Part shown: one piece after another, positions 47,004 to 57,745 of the stretch
Layout: each line of letters starts with the position of its first letter
Position numbering within the stretch: position 1 is the first letter of the stretch
Source: Micrococcales bacterium
Lineage (GTDB): Bacteria; Actinomycetota; Actinomycetes; Actinomycetales; Microbacteriaceae
DNA length: 64,000 nucleotides
Direction of reading: 5' to 3'
Assembly (NCBI GenBank): GCA_947452235.1
Contig: CANGBK010000003.1
Coordinates: 18,666 to 82,665 of the forward strand
Position numbers and translations under genes: made by a program
Notes under the pieces: generated by a model
Database searches by the model: none
What the model was told of the DNA's origin: nothing
Seen by the model: the letters and a program-made list of their open reading frames with translations, nothing else

Positions 47004-49253
47004 ATGTCAGGGAATCTAGAAGAACTCGTTACCGGTCTTAACCCGCAACAGCGCGCCGCTGTTGAGTTCCGTGGCCCTGCCCTTTTGATTGTTGCGGGTG
47101 CTGGATCAGGTAAAACTAGGGTGCTGACCCACAGAATCGCTCATTTACTTGCCAATAGAGAAGCCTGGCCATCTCAAATCCTGGCTATTACCTTCACAAA
47201 CAAGGCTGCTAATGAGATGCGTGAGCGTATTAGGCATTTGGTTGGCGACCCAGAGGGCATGTGGATTAGAACGTTTCACTCAGCCTGTTTACAGATTCTA
47301 AGAAGAGAAGCTGAACGCCTTGGGCATAACTCTAGCTTCACTGTTTATGACACTGGCGATACTAGAGCGTTACTAAAGAGGCTGATCCGAGCTGGTGGGT
47401 ATGACATCGACAAGATGAAGCCTCAGGCTGTTGCTGCTGTTATTAGCAAAGCTAAAAATGAACTGCAAACAGCAGATGATTTTGAAGGTAACCAGGATTC
47501 AAAGAACCCTAAGGCAACTGCCTATGCCGAATTGTTTAGAGCTTACGAATCAGAGAAGAGCAGAAACAATGCTTTTGACTTTGATGATTTGATTGCTGAA
47601 ACTGTTCACCTCTTTAGGGCTTTCCCTGAAGTTGCAGATCAATACAGAAGGAAGTTCCGTCACATCCTGGTCGATGAATATCAAGACACCAACCATGCTC
47701 AATATGCCTTGATTCGAGAGTTCACTAAACCGGTAACCACACCGGATCCAAAAACTGGTGAGATGGTTAGCCCAGCTTCGCTAACTGTGGTTGGTGACAG
47801 CGATCAATCTATTTATGCTTTCCGTGGAGCGGACATCAGAAATATTTCTGAGTTTGGTAAAGATTTCACTGGAGCTCAGACCATTCTTTTGGAACAGAAT
47901 TACCGTTCCACTCAAAACATTCTTTCTGCAGCTAACGCAGTTATTTCAAAGAATTTTGATAGGCCAGAGAAAAACCTTTGGACTGAAGCCGGTAGTGGGG
48001 AAAAAATAGTTCAGTTCACTGCTGTTGATGAAAGACATGAAGCGGGCTTTATAGTTGATCAGATAGTTGAACATCATGGCAATGGAGTCAACTACAGTCA
48101 GATGGCTATCCTTTACAGGACTAACGCGCTAACCCCATCGATTGAAGCTGAACTCAAATCACAAAGAGTGCCATATGCGGTTATCGGTGGTTTGAAGTTT
48201 TATGAGCGCAAAGAAATCAAAGATGCTCTGGCTTATCTAACTGCTCTATCTAACACGCGTAACGATGAGGCGATTAGAAGAATCTTGAATGAGCCGGGTC
48301 GAGGCATCGGGGAGAAAACTGAACTAAAGATTGCTGAGCTTGCTCGTAAAAACAACATGAGTTTTAGAGATGCTTTAGCTCACAGTTCAGAACTAGGGCT
48401 TGGGCCAAAACTCACTGAAGCAATAAAGTCATTCTCAGATTTGCTGGACTCTCTTGAGGCTCAGGTTGACACAGCAAAAATCAGTGACATCTTGATTGAG
48501 GCTTTAGTTAGATCTGGTTACCGCTACCAACTTGAAATGAGTCGCGATCCTCAAGATGAGGCTCGAGTTGAGAACCTTGATGCGTTGGTTGGTCAGGTTG
48601 TTGAATATCAACTTCGTAATCCTGATGCCAAACTTGCTGATTATTTGGCTGAAATCACTTTGGCTGCAGCCGCCGATGAGATTGATGATGGCTCAGGGCA
48701 GGTTTCGCTCATGACTTTGCATACGGCTAAGGGTCTTGAATACCCAGTAGTTTTCATTGCTGGTTTAGAGCAGGGAACTTTGCCTCACATGAGATCTTTC
48801 GAAGAGGTCGGTGGCTTAGCTGAAGAGCGCAGACTTTTCTATGTTGGGATCACTAGAGCCATGAAGGTGCTTTATCTAACCTTGGCACTTCAGAGAACCC
48901 TGTTTGGTCAGATGAATTCGACTATGCCTTCTAACTTTTTGATGGATGTCCCGGCAGATCTATTGGACCAGAGAGGCGCTGAACGGCAATCCAGTGAGGT
49001 CAAGAGGTATCAACCTAGATCTATTACCGATGGCCCTCGGGAAAAGAAGGTTTGGAATAACTCGATTACTACGGTTAGAAACAACGAGGGGCTCGTTTTA
49101 GCTGTTGGAGATAAGGTCAAGCACGATGACTTTGGCCAGGGAACCGTGGTGGCCACCACTGGCGAGGGGGCTAGGCAAACAGCTGAGATTCGGTTTGAAT
49201 CTGTTGGGACCAAGCGCCTAATGGTGCGAGTGGCTCCTATCGAGAGGCTCTAA
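47004..49253 (+). CDS. pcrA: ATP-dependent DNA helicase PcrA/UvrD
   Basis: A superfamily 1 helicase for nucleotide excision repair and replication-conflict resolution. Motif Ia/I is 'GAGSGKTRVLTHRIAHLL', motif II 'LVDEYQDTNHAQYAL', motif III 'VGDSDQSIYAFRGADI' and motif VI 'YVGITRAMKVL'. The C-terminal Tudor-like RNA-polymerase-binding domain of PcrA is present ('GDKVKHDDFGQGTVVA'). The length of 749 is normal. There is no clear Shine-Dalgarno; GATACT lies 7 bp upstream, possibly a short-leader promoter. Confidence 0.95.
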   Translation: MSGNLEELVTGLNPQQRAAVEFRGPALLIVAGAGSGKTRVLTHRIAHLLANREAWPSQILAITFTNKAANEMRERIRHLVGDPEGMWIRTFHSACLQILRREAERLGHNSSFTVYDTGDTRALLKRLIRAGGYDIDKMKPQAVAAVISKAKNELQTADDFEGNQDSKNPKATAYAELFRAYESEKSRNNAFDFDDLIAETVHLFRAFPEVADQYRRKFRHILVDEYQDTNHAQYALIREFTKPVTTPDPKTGEMVSPASLTVVGDSDQSIYAFRGADIRNISEFGKDFTGAQTILLEQNYRSTQNILSAANAVISKNFDRPEKNLWTEAGSGEKIVQFTAVDERHEAGFIVDQIVEHHGNGVNYSQMAILYRTNALTPSIEAELKSQRVPYAVIGGLKFYERKEIKDALAYLTALSNTRNDEAIRRILNEPGRGIGEKTELKIAELARKNNMSFRDALAHSSELGLGPKLTEAIKSFSDLLDSLEAQVDTAKISDILIEALVRSGYRYQLEMSRDPQDEARVENLDALVGQVVEYQLRNPDAKLADYLAEITLAAAADEIDDGSGQVSLMTLHTAKGLEYPVVFIAGLEQGTLPHMRSFEEVGGLAEERRLFYVGITRAMKVLYLTLALQRTLFGQMNSTMPSNFLMDVPADLLDQRGAERQSSEVKRYQPRSITDGPREKKVWNNSITTVRNNEGLVLAVGDKVKHDDFGQGTVVATTGEGARQTAEIRFESVGTKRLMVRVAPIERL

Positions 49254-49256
49254 ACT

Positions 49257-49262
49257 TATACT
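49257..49262 (+). promoter_or_regulatory. Candidate sucC -10 element
   Basis: TATACT immediately after the pcrA stop, 45 bp before the sucC GTG. No convincing -35, so this is tentative. Confidence 0.35.
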
Positions 49263-49307
49263 CGGTGCACATTCCTCCGTGCCCAATTTCATTGAATGGA
49301 TTCATAA

Positions 49308-50465
49308 GTGGACTTATTTGAGTATCAAGCGCGCGATTTATTTGAAAGTTACGGCGTCCCAGTTCTACAGGGTCTAATTGCAGACACCCCAGAAGAGGCA
49401 GCCGCAGCGGCAGCCAAGATTGGCGGAACAGTTGTTGTTAAGGCTCAGGTTAAAGCTGGTGGCCGTGGTAAAGCTGGTGGTGTGAAGTTAGCTCACACAC
49501 CAGAAGAAGCTGCAACTGCTGCGGAAGCTATCTTGCAGTTGACCATTAAGGGTCTAAAGGTTAAGCGTGTGATGGTAGCTCAAGGAGCTGCTATTGATAA
49601 GGAGTATTACTTCTCTGTATTAGTGGACAGAAGTAATAGAACTTTCCTTTCACTTTGCTCTGTTGAAGGTGGAATGGAGATTGAACAGCTAGCTGAAGAG
49701 CGTCCTGAAGCTTTAGCTAAAGTTCCTGTTGATGCTCTTCGTGGTATTGATCTTGCTAAGGCAACAGAGATTGCTTTAGCCGGTGGTTTTGATGCAGAGA
49801 TTGCAGCAAAGGTTGCCCCTGTCTTCGTGAAGCTTTATGAAGTCTTTGTTAAAGAAGATGCGACCCTGGTTGAAGTGAACCCACTTATTCTTTCTAAGAA
49901 TGGCGAGATCATCGCTCTTGATGGCAAGGTTTCTCTTGATGACAACGCTGAGTTCAGACACGAGCGTGAATCAATGGAGAGAGATGAACTTGACCCGCTA
50001 GAAGCTAAGGCTAAAGCGTCTGATCTAAACTACGTGAAGCTTGATGGTGAAGTTGGAATCATCGGTAACGGCGCAGGTCTGGTTATGTCAACCCTTGACG
50101 TTGTTGCTTACGCAGGTGAACGTCACGGTGGTGTGAAGCCAGCTAACTTCCTAGATATCGGTGGCGGAGCTTCAGCTGAAGTTATGGCCGCTGGTCTTGA
50201 CGTTATTCTTGGTGACCCTCAGGTGAAGAGTGTTTTTGTTAACGTCTTCGGTGGTATCACTGCCTGTGATGCTGTTGCTAATGGAATTGTTGGAGCGCTA
50301 GCAAAACTAGGTTCAGCCGCAACTAAGCCTCTGGTTGTTCGTTTGGACGGTAACAACGTAGCTGAAGGCCGCAAGATTTTGGCTGATGCTAATCACCCAC
50401 TGGTCACAGTGGTTGACACCATGGATGAAGCCGCTGATAAAGCTGCTGAGCTTGCGAACAAGTAG
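49308..50465 (+). CDS. sucC: Succinate--CoA ligase, beta subunit
   Basis: With SucD converts succinyl-CoA to succinate with nucleotide triphosphate formation in the TCA cycle. It has the ATP-grasp start '[19 protein letters not shown]', '[20 protein letters not shown]', and '[20 protein letters not shown]'. The length of 385 is typical. It starts with GTG. sucD follows after 11 bp. Confidence 0.97.
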   Translation: MDLFEYQARDLFESYGVPVLQGLIADTPEEAAAAAAKIGGTVVVKAQVKAGGRGKAGGVKLAHTPEEAATAAEAILQLTIKGLKVKRVMVAQGAAIDKEYYFSVLVDRSNRTFLSLCSVEGGMEIEQLAEERPEALAKVPVDALRGIDLAKATEIALAGGFDAEIAAKVAPVFVKLYEVFVKEDATLVEVNPLILSKNGEIIALDGKVSLDDNAEFRHERESMERDELDPLEAKAKASDLNYVKLDGEVGIIGNGAGLVMSTLDVVAYAGERHGGVKPANFLDIGGGASAEVMAAGLDVILGDPQVKSVFVNVFGGITACDAVANGIVGALAKLGSAATKPLVVRLDGNNVAEGRKILADANHPLVTVVDTMDEAADKAAELANK

Positions 50466-50476
50466 GAGAGATTTAG

Positions 50477-51364
50477 ATGTCAATTTTCTTAGATAAGAAC
50501 AGCAAGATTATTGTCCAGGGTATGACTGGATCTGAAGGTATGAAGCACACCAAGCGCATGCTTGCTGGTGGTTCAAACATCGTTGGTGGAGTTAACCCTC
50601 GTAAGGCTGGTGAAACCGTTGATGTTGACGGAACTTCATTACCTGTTTTCGGTTCTGTTGCTGATGCTATGGCTGCTACCGGTGCAAACGTTTCTGTTAT
50701 CTTCGTTCCACCTGCTTTCGCTAAGTCAGCGGTTATGGAAGCTATCGATGCAGAGATTGAACTAGCAGTTGTTATTACAGAAGGTATTCCAGTTCACGAC
50801 AGCGCTTCATTCTGGGAATACAGCATTCAGAAGGGTAACAAGACCAGAATCATCGGCCCTAACTGCCCGGGTATCATCAGCCCAGGAAAATCAAATGCTG
50901 GTATTACACCTTGGAACATTTCTGGTGCTGGTCCTATCGGTCTTGTTTCTAAGTCGGGTACTTTGACCTACCAGATGATGTTTGAGCTTAGAGAGATTGG
51001 TATCTCAACAGCTATCGGTATTGGCGGAGACCCAATCATTGGAACCACACACATCGATGCTCTAGCTGCTTTTGAAGCAGACCCAGAAACCAAGGCAATT
51101 GTTTTGATTGGTGAAATTGGTGGAGACAGCGAAGAAAAAGCTGCCAACTACATCAAGGATCACGTTTCTAAGCCAGTTGTTGCTTATGTTGCTGGTTTCA
51201 CTGCGCCTGAAGGTAAGACTATGGGTCACGCTGGAGCGATTGTCTCTGGTTCAGCTGGAACTGCTCAGGCTAAGAAAGAAGCGTTCGAAGCTGTTGGCGT
51301 CAAAGTTGGCAAGACACCTAGTGAGACTGCTGCTTTGATGCGCGGTGTTATCGCTAGCCTGTAA
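50477..51364 (+). CDS. sucD: Succinate--CoA ligase, alpha subunit
   Basis: The CoA-binding subunit. The phosphorylated active-site His is in '[18 protein letters not shown]'. Rossmann elements '[18 protein letters not shown]' and '[14 protein letters not shown]' are intact. The length of 295 is normal. AGGAGA lies upstream. The PerM-like gene starts 3 bp after the stop. Confidence 0.97.
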   Translation: MSIFLDKNSKIIVQGMTGSEGMKHTKRMLAGGSNIVGGVNPRKAGETVDVDGTSLPVFGSVADAMAATGANVSVIFVPPAFAKSAVMEAIDAEIELAVVITEGIPVHDSASFWEYSIQKGNKTRIIGPNCPGIISPGKSNAGITPWNISGAGPIGLVSKSGTLTYQMMFELREIGISTAIGIGGDPIIGTTHIDALAAFEADPETKAIVLIGEIGGDSEEKAANYIKDHVSKPVVAYVAGFTAPEGKTMGHAGAIVSGSAGTAQAKKEAFEAVGVKVGKTPSETAALMRGVIASL

Positions 51365-51367
51365 TCT

Positions 51368-52609
51368 ATGCGATTAAAGGCTTTAGCGTTAGGTGCCATT
51401 CAGGCTAGTTACGTTATTGCGCTCGGTTTTGTCAGCATCTTTCTGCTAAACCTAATTACCTGGTTAGTTGAACAAACCCAAGGTGAAAGCTTCCAAGGTG
51501 TTCTTCAGGTTTCTTCACGCATCTGGCTAAACGCTCAATTTGTTCCTTTGCATTTGGCTTCAGGTAACATAGCTGGAATTAAGTCACCAGCCTACGACTT
51601 TGACCTTGTTCCTCTAGGTTTTAGCCTTCTGATTGGTTGGTTGATCTTTAGAGCTGGAAGACAAATGGCTCAAGAAGAAAATCTTGGTGCTGCTTGGTTC
51701 GGAGCAATTACCCTTTATCTTTTAATAGCAATTGCCCTTACCAGCGCTTCTTTCTCTAAAAAGATTTATGTTGCTGACTGGCAGGGAACCTTTCTGCCAA
51801 CAGTTCTTTTTGCCTTCATTTTGATTCTGGCTTCCATAACAGGTGAAGTTGATAGCGAAGGTAATCTTCGAGCAAGACTAAGAGTTTTTCTAACAGATCG
51901 CTATGAGAAACTACCTTGGGCAATTAAGCCTTTAGTTTCACCTGCTCTTAGGGCAGGCACGAGTGTGGTTGCTGGCTTGATTGCAATCTCTGCTTTAGTA
52001 GTCAGCGTTCTGCTTATTATCAACTGGGTTGAAATTATCAGACTCTATCAATCACTCCAGTTGTCATTCCTTGGAACCGTAACGGTTAGTGCAGGGCAGT
52101 TAGCACTATTACCAAACGTTTTGGTTTATGTTTCTTCCTGGTTTACCGGAGTTGGTTTCAGCCTTGGTCAAGGCTCAATGGTTAGCCCTATAGCTAACGA
52201 GCTAGGGCCACTTCCAGCAATTCCGATGCTTGCAGCCCTTCCTTCCGAGACTAGCTCAATGATGATTGTTTTTGTTTTGGTTCCAGTTCTGCTCGGCTTT
52301 GGTGCAACGCTTATGATCAAATCTCACACAGCAGACCTTAGATTCAATTACGCATCCGCAACATCAGCAGCTATTGGTCTAGGAATAGCAATTGGTTTAG
52401 TTGCAGCTCTTGAGATGGCGCTATTAGCAGATCTGACTGGTGGTTCTATAGGTCCTGCACGTATGAACACCATAGGAGTTAATCCTTTGCTGGTATTCGT
52501 TGTTACCTTCGTTGAAGTTAGCAGCGCGAGCATCTTGGCAGCCTTTTTCAGTGCTAGACCTGAAGGCGTAGACACCGAACTCATCTCCCGTATTCGACGG
52601 GTAAAATAG
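51368..52609 (+). CDS. PerM/DUF6350-like integral membrane protein
   Basis: A 413-residue protein with about nine to ten hydrophobic helices and little soluble sequence. Its place between sucD and purN-purH matches the mycobacterial order in which perM (Rv0955), a membrane protein linked to cell division under stress, lies upstream of purN and purH. The match is by context and topology ('FTGVGFSLGQGSMVSPI' and similar), not by a decisive motif. The purN promoter overlaps its last codons. Confidence 0.75.
   Translation: MRLKALALGAIQASYVIALGFVSIFLLNLITWLVEQTQGESFQGVLQVSSRIWLNAQFVPLHLASGNIAGIKSPAYDFDLVPLGFSLLIGWLIFRAGRQMAQEENLGAAWFGAITLYLLIAIALTSASFSKKIYVADWQGTFLPTVLFAFILILASITGEVDSEGNLRARLRVFLTDRYEKLPWAIKPLVSPALRAGTSVVAGLIAISALVVSVLLIINWVEIIRLYQSLQLSFLGTVTVSAGQLALLPNVLVYVSSWFTGVGFSLGQGSMVSPIANELGPLPAIPMLAALPSETSSMMIVFVLVPVLLGFGATLMIKSHTADLRFNYASATSAAIGLGIAIGLVAALEMALLADLTGGSIGPARMNTIGVNPLLVFVVTFVEVSSASILAAFFSARPEGVDTELISRIRRVK
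52602..52607 (+). promoter_or_regulatory. purN leaderless-type -10 element
   Basis: TAAAAT, 6 bases (AGTTAC), then GTG at 52614. The hexamer overlaps the stop codon of the preceding gene. There is no Shine-Dalgarno at the usual distance. Confidence 0.6.
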
Positions 52610-52613
52610 TTAC

Positions 52614-53192
52614 GTGCTATCTGTTGTCGTACTCATCTCAGGCAGCGGAACCAATCTTCAAGCCTTACTAAAGGCAACAGATAATCCGCTTTTCCCAGCC
52701 AAAATTGTTGCCGTTGGCTCAGATAAAGACGCAACTGGTCTAACTCATGCAGAACTATACGAGATTGACACTTTTGTTGTTGAACCTGAACGATTTAGTT
52801 CAAGACAAGCGTGGGCTGAAACTCTTTTAGCTTCAGTTCAACACCACCAACCTGATTTGGTTGTGCTTGCAGGTTTCATGAGAATCCTTCCAGCTAATTT
52901 TGTGAATGCTCTAAAAGGCAAACTAATCAATACCCATCCATCTCTTCTTCCTTTATATCCAGGTGCTCACGCAGTTAGAGATGCACTTCAGGATCAAGCA
53001 AAGGTTACGGGTGTAACCATTCACAAAGTTGATGAAGGCGTTGACACAGGGGAGATCATTGTTCAACAGAGTGTTCCAGTTGAAACTAATGACACCGAAG
53101 CAACACTTCACGAGAAGATCAAAGTTGTTGAGCGCGAACTTCTAGTTCAATGTGTTGAAGATATTGCCAATAAGAAAATAGTTTTAGCCTAA
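52614..53192 (+). CDS. purN: Phosphoribosylglycinamide formyltransferase
   Basis: Transfers the formyl group of 10-formyl-THF to GAR in purine synthesis. 'VLISGSGTNLQALLKATD' is the nucleotide-binding loop; 'LAGFMRILPANFV' and 'INTHPSLLPLYPGAHAVRDAL' contain the catalytic Asn-His. The Asp is in 'VDEGVDTGEIIVQ'. The length of 192 is normal. purH follows after 12 bp. Confidence 0.96.
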   Translation: MLSVVVLISGSGTNLQALLKATDNPLFPAKIVAVGSDKDATGLTHAELYEIDTFVVEPERFSSRQAWAETLLASVQHHQPDLVVLAGFMRILPANFVNALKGKLINTHPSLLPLYPGAHAVRDALQDQAKVTGVTIHKVDEGVDTGEIIVQQSVPVETNDTEATLHEKIKVVERELLVQCVEDIANKKIVLA

Positions 53193-53204
53193 GAAAGGGC
53201 AGTT

Positions 53205-54854
53205 ATGTCAGCGAATAACCAGTACTCTCCAGCGGATTACCGTCACAGAGATCGCATTGACGTTAGACGTGCTCTTATATCTGTCAGCGATAAAACGGGG
53301 CTACTAGATCTTGCTAAAGCTCTAAACGAGAAGGCAGTTACCATCGTTTCAACTGGCTCAACTGCCGCTACCATTCGTGATGCGGGCATCCCGGTAACCG
53401 AGGTCGTAGAAATTACAGGTTTTGCTGAAGCTCTAGATGGTCGTGTGAAGACTCTGCACCCTAAGATTCACGGTGGTTTATTGGCAGATCTGCGTTTGGT
53501 AAACCACGAAGAACAGATCAAGAATCTAGGGATTGAACCGTTTGAACTTGTTGTTGTGAACCTGTATCCATTTGTTCAAACAGTTGCATCAGGCGCAAAG
53601 GGCGATGCTGTTATTGACCAGATAGATATTGGTGGTCCTGCAATGGTTCGCGCATCAGCTAAAAACTTTGCGAATGTGGCTATCGTTGTGAACCCAGATA
53701 GTTATGGCGAGATTATTTCTTCTTTGAATGAGGGTGGAACAACTCTGACCCAGAGAAGAGAACTAGCAGCCGATGCTTTTACTCACACCTCTCGATATGA
53801 CACAGCGGTTGCCAGTTGGTTTGCTACTGAAGTTCAAGAGAAGGCCATGCCAGCAGGTTCAGACAAGAAAGAACTGAAGAACCCTGGTTTTGAGAGGAGC
53901 ATTCAAGTTCAGGCTGAACTGCTTTCTGTTCTTCGTTACGGTGAGAACTCACATCAGTCAGCTGCTATCTATAAGGATGTCTCTGCTGGAGCTGTTTCCG
54001 GTATTGCCCAAGCTAAACAGCATTCAGGTAAAGAGATGTCTTTCAATAATTACATCGATGCCGATGCTGCTGTTCGTGCAGCTTATGACTTCAATGAACC
54101 AGCAGTTGCAATCATTAAGCACGCTAACCCTTGCGGTATTGCCATAGCCCCTAAAGGCGCAACCGATCCAATTGCTGAAGCACACATGCTTGCTCTATTG
54201 TGTGATCAGGTGAGTGCTTACGGTGGTGTGGTTGCCGCTAACCGAACAGTGACATTGGCTATGGCTCAGAACCTATTGGCTGGGTTCACAGAAGTTTTGA
54301 TTGCACCGGGATTTGAACTTGAGGCATTGCGTCTTTTGGTTGAGAACCGAAAGAACATGAGGATCCTGGAACTTCCTAGAAACTACTCTCGTGAAACACA
54401 TGAGCTCAAACAAATCTCTGGCGGTTACTTGTATCAAGAGATAGATGAGTTCTCTAAATTCACTTCAAAGAAATGGAAACTAGTTAGCGGATCTCGCCCT
54501 GATGAAGACACTATGAAAGACCTTGAGTTTGCATGGCGTGCTGTTAGAGCAGTTAAGTCAAACGGAATTCTCTTAGCAAAAAACGGTGCTTCTATCGGTG
54601 TTGGTATGGGGCAGGTTAACCGTGTTGACTCTTGCAAGTTAGCAGTTGAGCGTGGTGTTGTTCAGGTGGTTGGCTCAGTTGCAGCCAGCGACGCTTTCTT
54701 CCCATTCGCAGATGGTTTAGAAATTCTGATTAGAGCTGGCGTCAAAGCTGTAGTTCAACCTGGTGGATCTATTCGCGATGAAGAAGTTATCGCAGCAGCA
54801 GAGGCAGCTAACTTACCGATGTTCTTTACCGGTGAGCGCCACTTCTATCACTAA
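53205..54854 (+). CDS. purH: Bifunctional AICAR transformylase/IMP cyclohydrolase
   Basis: Carries out the last two steps to IMP. The N-terminal cyclohydrolase has '[20 protein letters not shown]' and '[15 protein letters not shown]'; the transformylase has '[14 protein letters not shown]', '[13 protein letters not shown]' and the ending '[11 protein letters not shown]'. The length of 549 is a little above the common 520. Its substrate AICAR (ZMP) is the precursor of ZTP, the ligand of the riboswitch before glyA at 63334. Its TAA stop overlaps the mdh stop on the other strand. Confidence 0.97.
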   Translation: MSANNQYSPADYRHRDRIDVRRALISVSDKTGLLDLAKALNEKAVTIVSTGSTAATIRDAGIPVTEVVEITGFAEALDGRVKTLHPKIHGGLLADLRLVNHEEQIKNLGIEPFELVVVNLYPFVQTVASGAKGDAVIDQIDIGGPAMVRASAKNFANVAIVVNPDSYGEIISSLNEGGTTLTQRRELAADAFTHTSRYDTAVASWFATEVQEKAMPAGSDKKELKNPGFERSIQVQAELLSVLRYGENSHQSAAIYKDVSAGAVSGIAQAKQHSGKEMSFNNYIDADAAVRAAYDFNEPAVAIIKHANPCGIAIAPKGATDPIAEAHMLALLCDQVSAYGGVVAANRTVTLAMAQNLLAGFTEVLIAPGFELEALRLLVENRKNMRILELPRNYSRETHELKQISGGYLYQEIDEFSKFTSKKWKLVSGSRPDEDTMKDLEFAWRAVRAVKSNGILLAKNGASIGVGMGQVNRVDSCKLAVERGVVQVVGSVAASDAFFPFADGLEILIRAGVKAVVQPGGSIRDEEVIAAAEAANLPMFFTGERHFYH

Positions 54855-55807
54855 AGAGTTTCGACGTCTGCTTGCTTAGTTCTAACAGCCTCAGCAGCAA
54901 CCTTTAGGGCAGCTAGCTCATCGTCGGTTAGTGGTGTTTCAACAACCTGCTTGATTCCACCCTTACCTAGCTTGGCTTCAACACCAAGGTAAACGCCTGA
55001 GATTCCGAATTCGCCATCAACCCAAGCACAAACAGGATATGTTGCACCTGAATCTTCATGAACTGCTTTAGCCATACGTGCAACCGCAGCACTAGGTGCA
55101 TAGTATGCAGAACCGGTCTTTAGTAGCTCAACGATCTCTGCACCACCGTTGCGGGTTCTGGTTACAAGCTCATCAACTTTTTCTTTACCTAGAACGTCGA
55201 TGATTGGCTTGCCGTTCACTGTTGAAACAGATGGAACTGGAACCATGGTCTCACCGTGTGAACCTAGGGTTAGGGTTCTAACATCACCAACGTGAGCACC
55301 GGTAGCTTCGGCAACGAAGTGGGTGAAACGTGCTGTGTCTAGAACACCAGCCTGACCAATTACACGTTCCTTAGGGAAACCTGAAGCCTTTTGAGCAAGA
55401 GCAGTCATTTCATCTAGTGGGTTAGAAACAACCAGGATCACAGCGTTAGGTGCATACTTTGCTACGTTTTTAGCAACACCACCGACGATACCTGCGTTGA
55501 TGGCAAGAAGGTCCATGCGAGTCATGCCTGGTTTTCTTGGAAGACCAGCTGTGATGATTACGATGTCTGAATCAGCGATAGCCTCATAACCCTGACCATC
55601 AGCAGTAGTGGTAGCGCCAACAATCTTGGTTTCAAAACCTTCAATAGATCTTGACTGGTTGATGTCCAAAGCAACACCTTCAGGCTTGCCTTCAAGAATG
55701 TCGGTTAGGACAACAGTTTCGAAGATGTCATATTCAGCTAGACGCTGTGCTGTTGTGGTTCCGTAGAAACCTGAGCCGATTACCGAGACTTTACCGTGGC
55801 GTGCCAT
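54851..55807 (-). CDS. mdh: Malate dehydrogenase (LDH-like type)
   Basis: Oxidises malate to oxaloacetate in the TCA cycle. The NAD-binding loop is '[19 protein letters not shown]' and Asp follows in 'VVLTDILEG'. '[18 protein letters not shown]' carries the substrate Arg residues (Arg rather than Gln, so malate not lactate), and the catalytic His is in '[15 protein letters not shown]'. At 318 residues it belongs to the lactate-dehydrogenase-like MDH group, not the cytosolic actinobacterial type. AAGGAG precedes the ATG. It is convergent with purH. Confidence 0.94.
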   Translation of the reverse strand: MARHGKVSVIGSGFYGTTTAQRLAEYDIFETVVLTDILEGKPEGVALDINQSRSIEGFETKIVGATTTADGQGYEAIADSDIVIITAGLPRKPGMTRMDLLAINAGIVGGVAKNVAKYAPNAVILVVSNPLDEMTALAQKASGFPKERVIGQAGVLDTARFTHFVAEATGAHVGDVRTLTLGSHGETMVPVPSVSTVNGKPIIDVLGKEKVDELVTRTRNGGAEIVELLKTGSAYYAPSAAVARMAKAVHEDSGATYPVCAWVDGEFGISGVYLGVEAKLGKGGIKQVVETPLTDDELAALKVAAEAVRTKQADVETL

Positions 55808-55844
55808 GTTGAATTACTCCTTGTGGGATGGAATTGGGTATCTT

Positions 55845-55866
55845 TATAAGGGTGTTAACCCTTATA
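55845..55866. promoter_or_regulatory. Operator-like palindrome between mdh and the ABC exporter
   Basis: TATAAGGGT-GTTA-ACCCTTATA: two perfect 9-bp arms with a 4-bp spacer, in a 147-bp divergent region. TATAAG/TATATA hexamers in the arms could serve as -10 elements on either strand. A second repeat AAAGGC-TTTGTG-GCCTTT lies at 55892-55909. Confidence 0.5.
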
Positions 55867-55954
55867 TAGCCTACCTGTTTCAGATAGACTGAAAGGCTTT
55901 GTGGCCTTTGTTGCAAGCATTCGATTTTCAAAAGATTAGGTAAATGGACTAACC

Positions 55955-57745
55955 ATGCAAAAAATGGGTACCGTTCGCACGTTACTGCGTATTTTCCCTT
56001 ACGCCAAAAGTGCCCTACCGAGAGTGGTGCTGGGAACTGTGGCAGCTCTTATGGGTCACATGTTCGCTTTGGCTATCCCGAGACTGCTTCAGTCTCTAGT
56101 TGACCAGCTGGGTAAGGCTAAAACTACAGATCTTCTACTTCCAGCCGTTGCAGCTGTCTTAGGTATGGGTCTTCTAGAAGCTTCCATGGTGCTTCTAAGA
56201 AGATGGTTGGTGCTAACTCCTGGAACTCACGTTGAAGCTGGTTTGAGAAAAACTCTTTACGCAAAACTTCAAGATCTGCCGGTAGCTTTCCACGACAAGT
56301 GGCCTAGCGGTCAGTTGCTTTCTCGTGTAACTGGAGATTTGAGCCTGATTAGAAGATGGCTTTCCTTTGGAATTGTTTTGTTGGTTGCCAACATCATCAC
56401 CATCATTGTTGGCTTCCTAGTTCTATTTGCTTATAACTGGTTGTTGGCAACGATCTTCTTGTTGATTATGTCTCCACTTTGGGTGCTTGGCTTCAAGTTC
56501 GAGAAGGACTATCACGTAACCGCTCGTATGAGCCAGGACCAAGCTGGAGATCTAGCTACCAGTGTTGAAGAAAGCGTTCATGGTATTCGTGTTCTAAAGG
56601 CTTTCGGTCGTGGCTCTTTCATGACAGAGAAATTCGCTAAAGATGCACTAAAGCTTCGTGGAACTGAGCTTAAGAAAGCAAAGATGGTTTCTGGTCTTTG
56701 GTTCTACTTCAGCACCATTCCTGACATTGCTCTTGGTGTTTGTTTGGTCATTGGTATCTTGCAGATGACTGATGTCATTCATATTTCTGAGACACCTATG
56801 ACTCTTGGAACTATCTCAGCTTTTATTTTGACTACCAGAGTTATGCGCTGGCCGATTGACTCGATTGGCTTCTTGTTGTCTATGACCATCGATGCAAGAA
56901 CCGCTGTTGAGCGTTTCTTTGAAGTTATCGATACCAAAGTGGACATCTCTGATCCTGAGACACCGGTGAAGCTTGATGAAGCCAAGGGAAGATTGAGTTT
57001 CGAAGATGTGCACTTCAGATATGCTGATGCTCCAGATACACAAGCCGATCTACTAAATGGAATAAATCTAGAGATTGAACCGGGAGAGTCCATTGCACTT
57101 ATTGGTATTACCGGTTCCGGTAAAACATCTTTGACAGCATTAGCTACAAGATTGTATGAAGTTAGTTCAGGTTCAGTGAAACTTGATGGCGTTGACATTA
57201 GAGATTTTACTCGTGAAGAACTTCGATCACACATCGCTATGGCTTTCGAAGATTCAACTCTGTTTAGTGACACCATCAGAAACAACGTTCTCCTTGGAAG
57301 ACCAGAGAGCACTGAGGAAGAGCTAGCTCAGGCCCTAGCTATTGCTCAGGCTCAGTTTGTGTATGACCTACCTGAAGGTTTAGAAACCAAGATTGGTGAA
57401 GAAGGGCTGTCCCTATCAGGTGGTCAAAGACAGCGTCTTGCTCTAGCTAGAGCGGTAGCGGCTAAGCCTGCTGTTCTAGTTCTCGATGATCCGCTTTCAG
57501 CGCTTGATGTTGATACCGAAGCCATGGTTGAGGATGCTCTTAGAACTGTCCTCAAGGCAACAACAGCTTTGATTGTTGCTCACCGACCTTCAACTGTTCA
57601 ACTAGCAGACCGAGTTGCACTACTTGAAAATGGCAAGATAACTGCTGTTGGTAAACACAGTGATCTTTTGGCCAACAATGAGCACTATAGGTATGTAATC
57701 AGTAGCCTCGATGCTGCAGGGAAAATGATTGAGGTGACTGACTAA
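55955..57745 (+). CDS. ABC exporter subunit A (heterodimeric, Walker-B Asp variant)
   Basis: A 596-residue half transporter: six membrane helices (about residues 20-320) then an ATPase domain. Walker A is '[18 protein letters not shown]', the signature '[18 protein letters not shown]' and the H-loop 'IVAHRPSTV'. Walker B reads '[12 protein letters not shown]', with Asp where the catalytic Glu normally sits, so one ATP site of the pair is probably degenerate. The substrate is unknown. The stop overlaps the start of subunit B by one base. Confidence 0.9.
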   Translation: MQKMGTVRTLLRIFPYAKSALPRVVLGTVAALMGHMFALAIPRLLQSLVDQLGKAKTTDLLLPAVAAVLGMGLLEASMVLLRRWLVLTPGTHVEAGLRKTLYAKLQDLPVAFHDKWPSGQLLSRVTGDLSLIRRWLSFGIVLLVANIITIIVGFLVLFAYNWLLATIFLLIMSPLWVLGFKFEKDYHVTARMSQDQAGDLATSVEESVHGIRVLKAFGRGSFMTEKFAKDALKLRGTELKKAKMVSGLWFYFSTIPDIALGVCLVIGILQMTDVIHISETPMTLGTISAFILTTRVMRWPIDSIGFLLSMTIDARTAVERFFEVIDTKVDISDPETPVKLDEAKGRLSFEDVHFRYADAPDTQADLLNGINLEIEPGESIALIGITGSGKTSLTALATRLYEVSSGSVKLDGVDIRDFTREELRSHIAMAFEDSTLFSDTIRNNVLLGRPESTEEELAQALAIAQAQFVYDLPEGLETKIGEEGLSLSGGQRQRLALARAVAAKPAVLVLDDPLSALDVDTEAMVEDALRTVLKATTALIVAHRPSTVQLADRVALLENGKITAVGKHSDLLANNEHYRYVISSLDAAGKMIEVTD

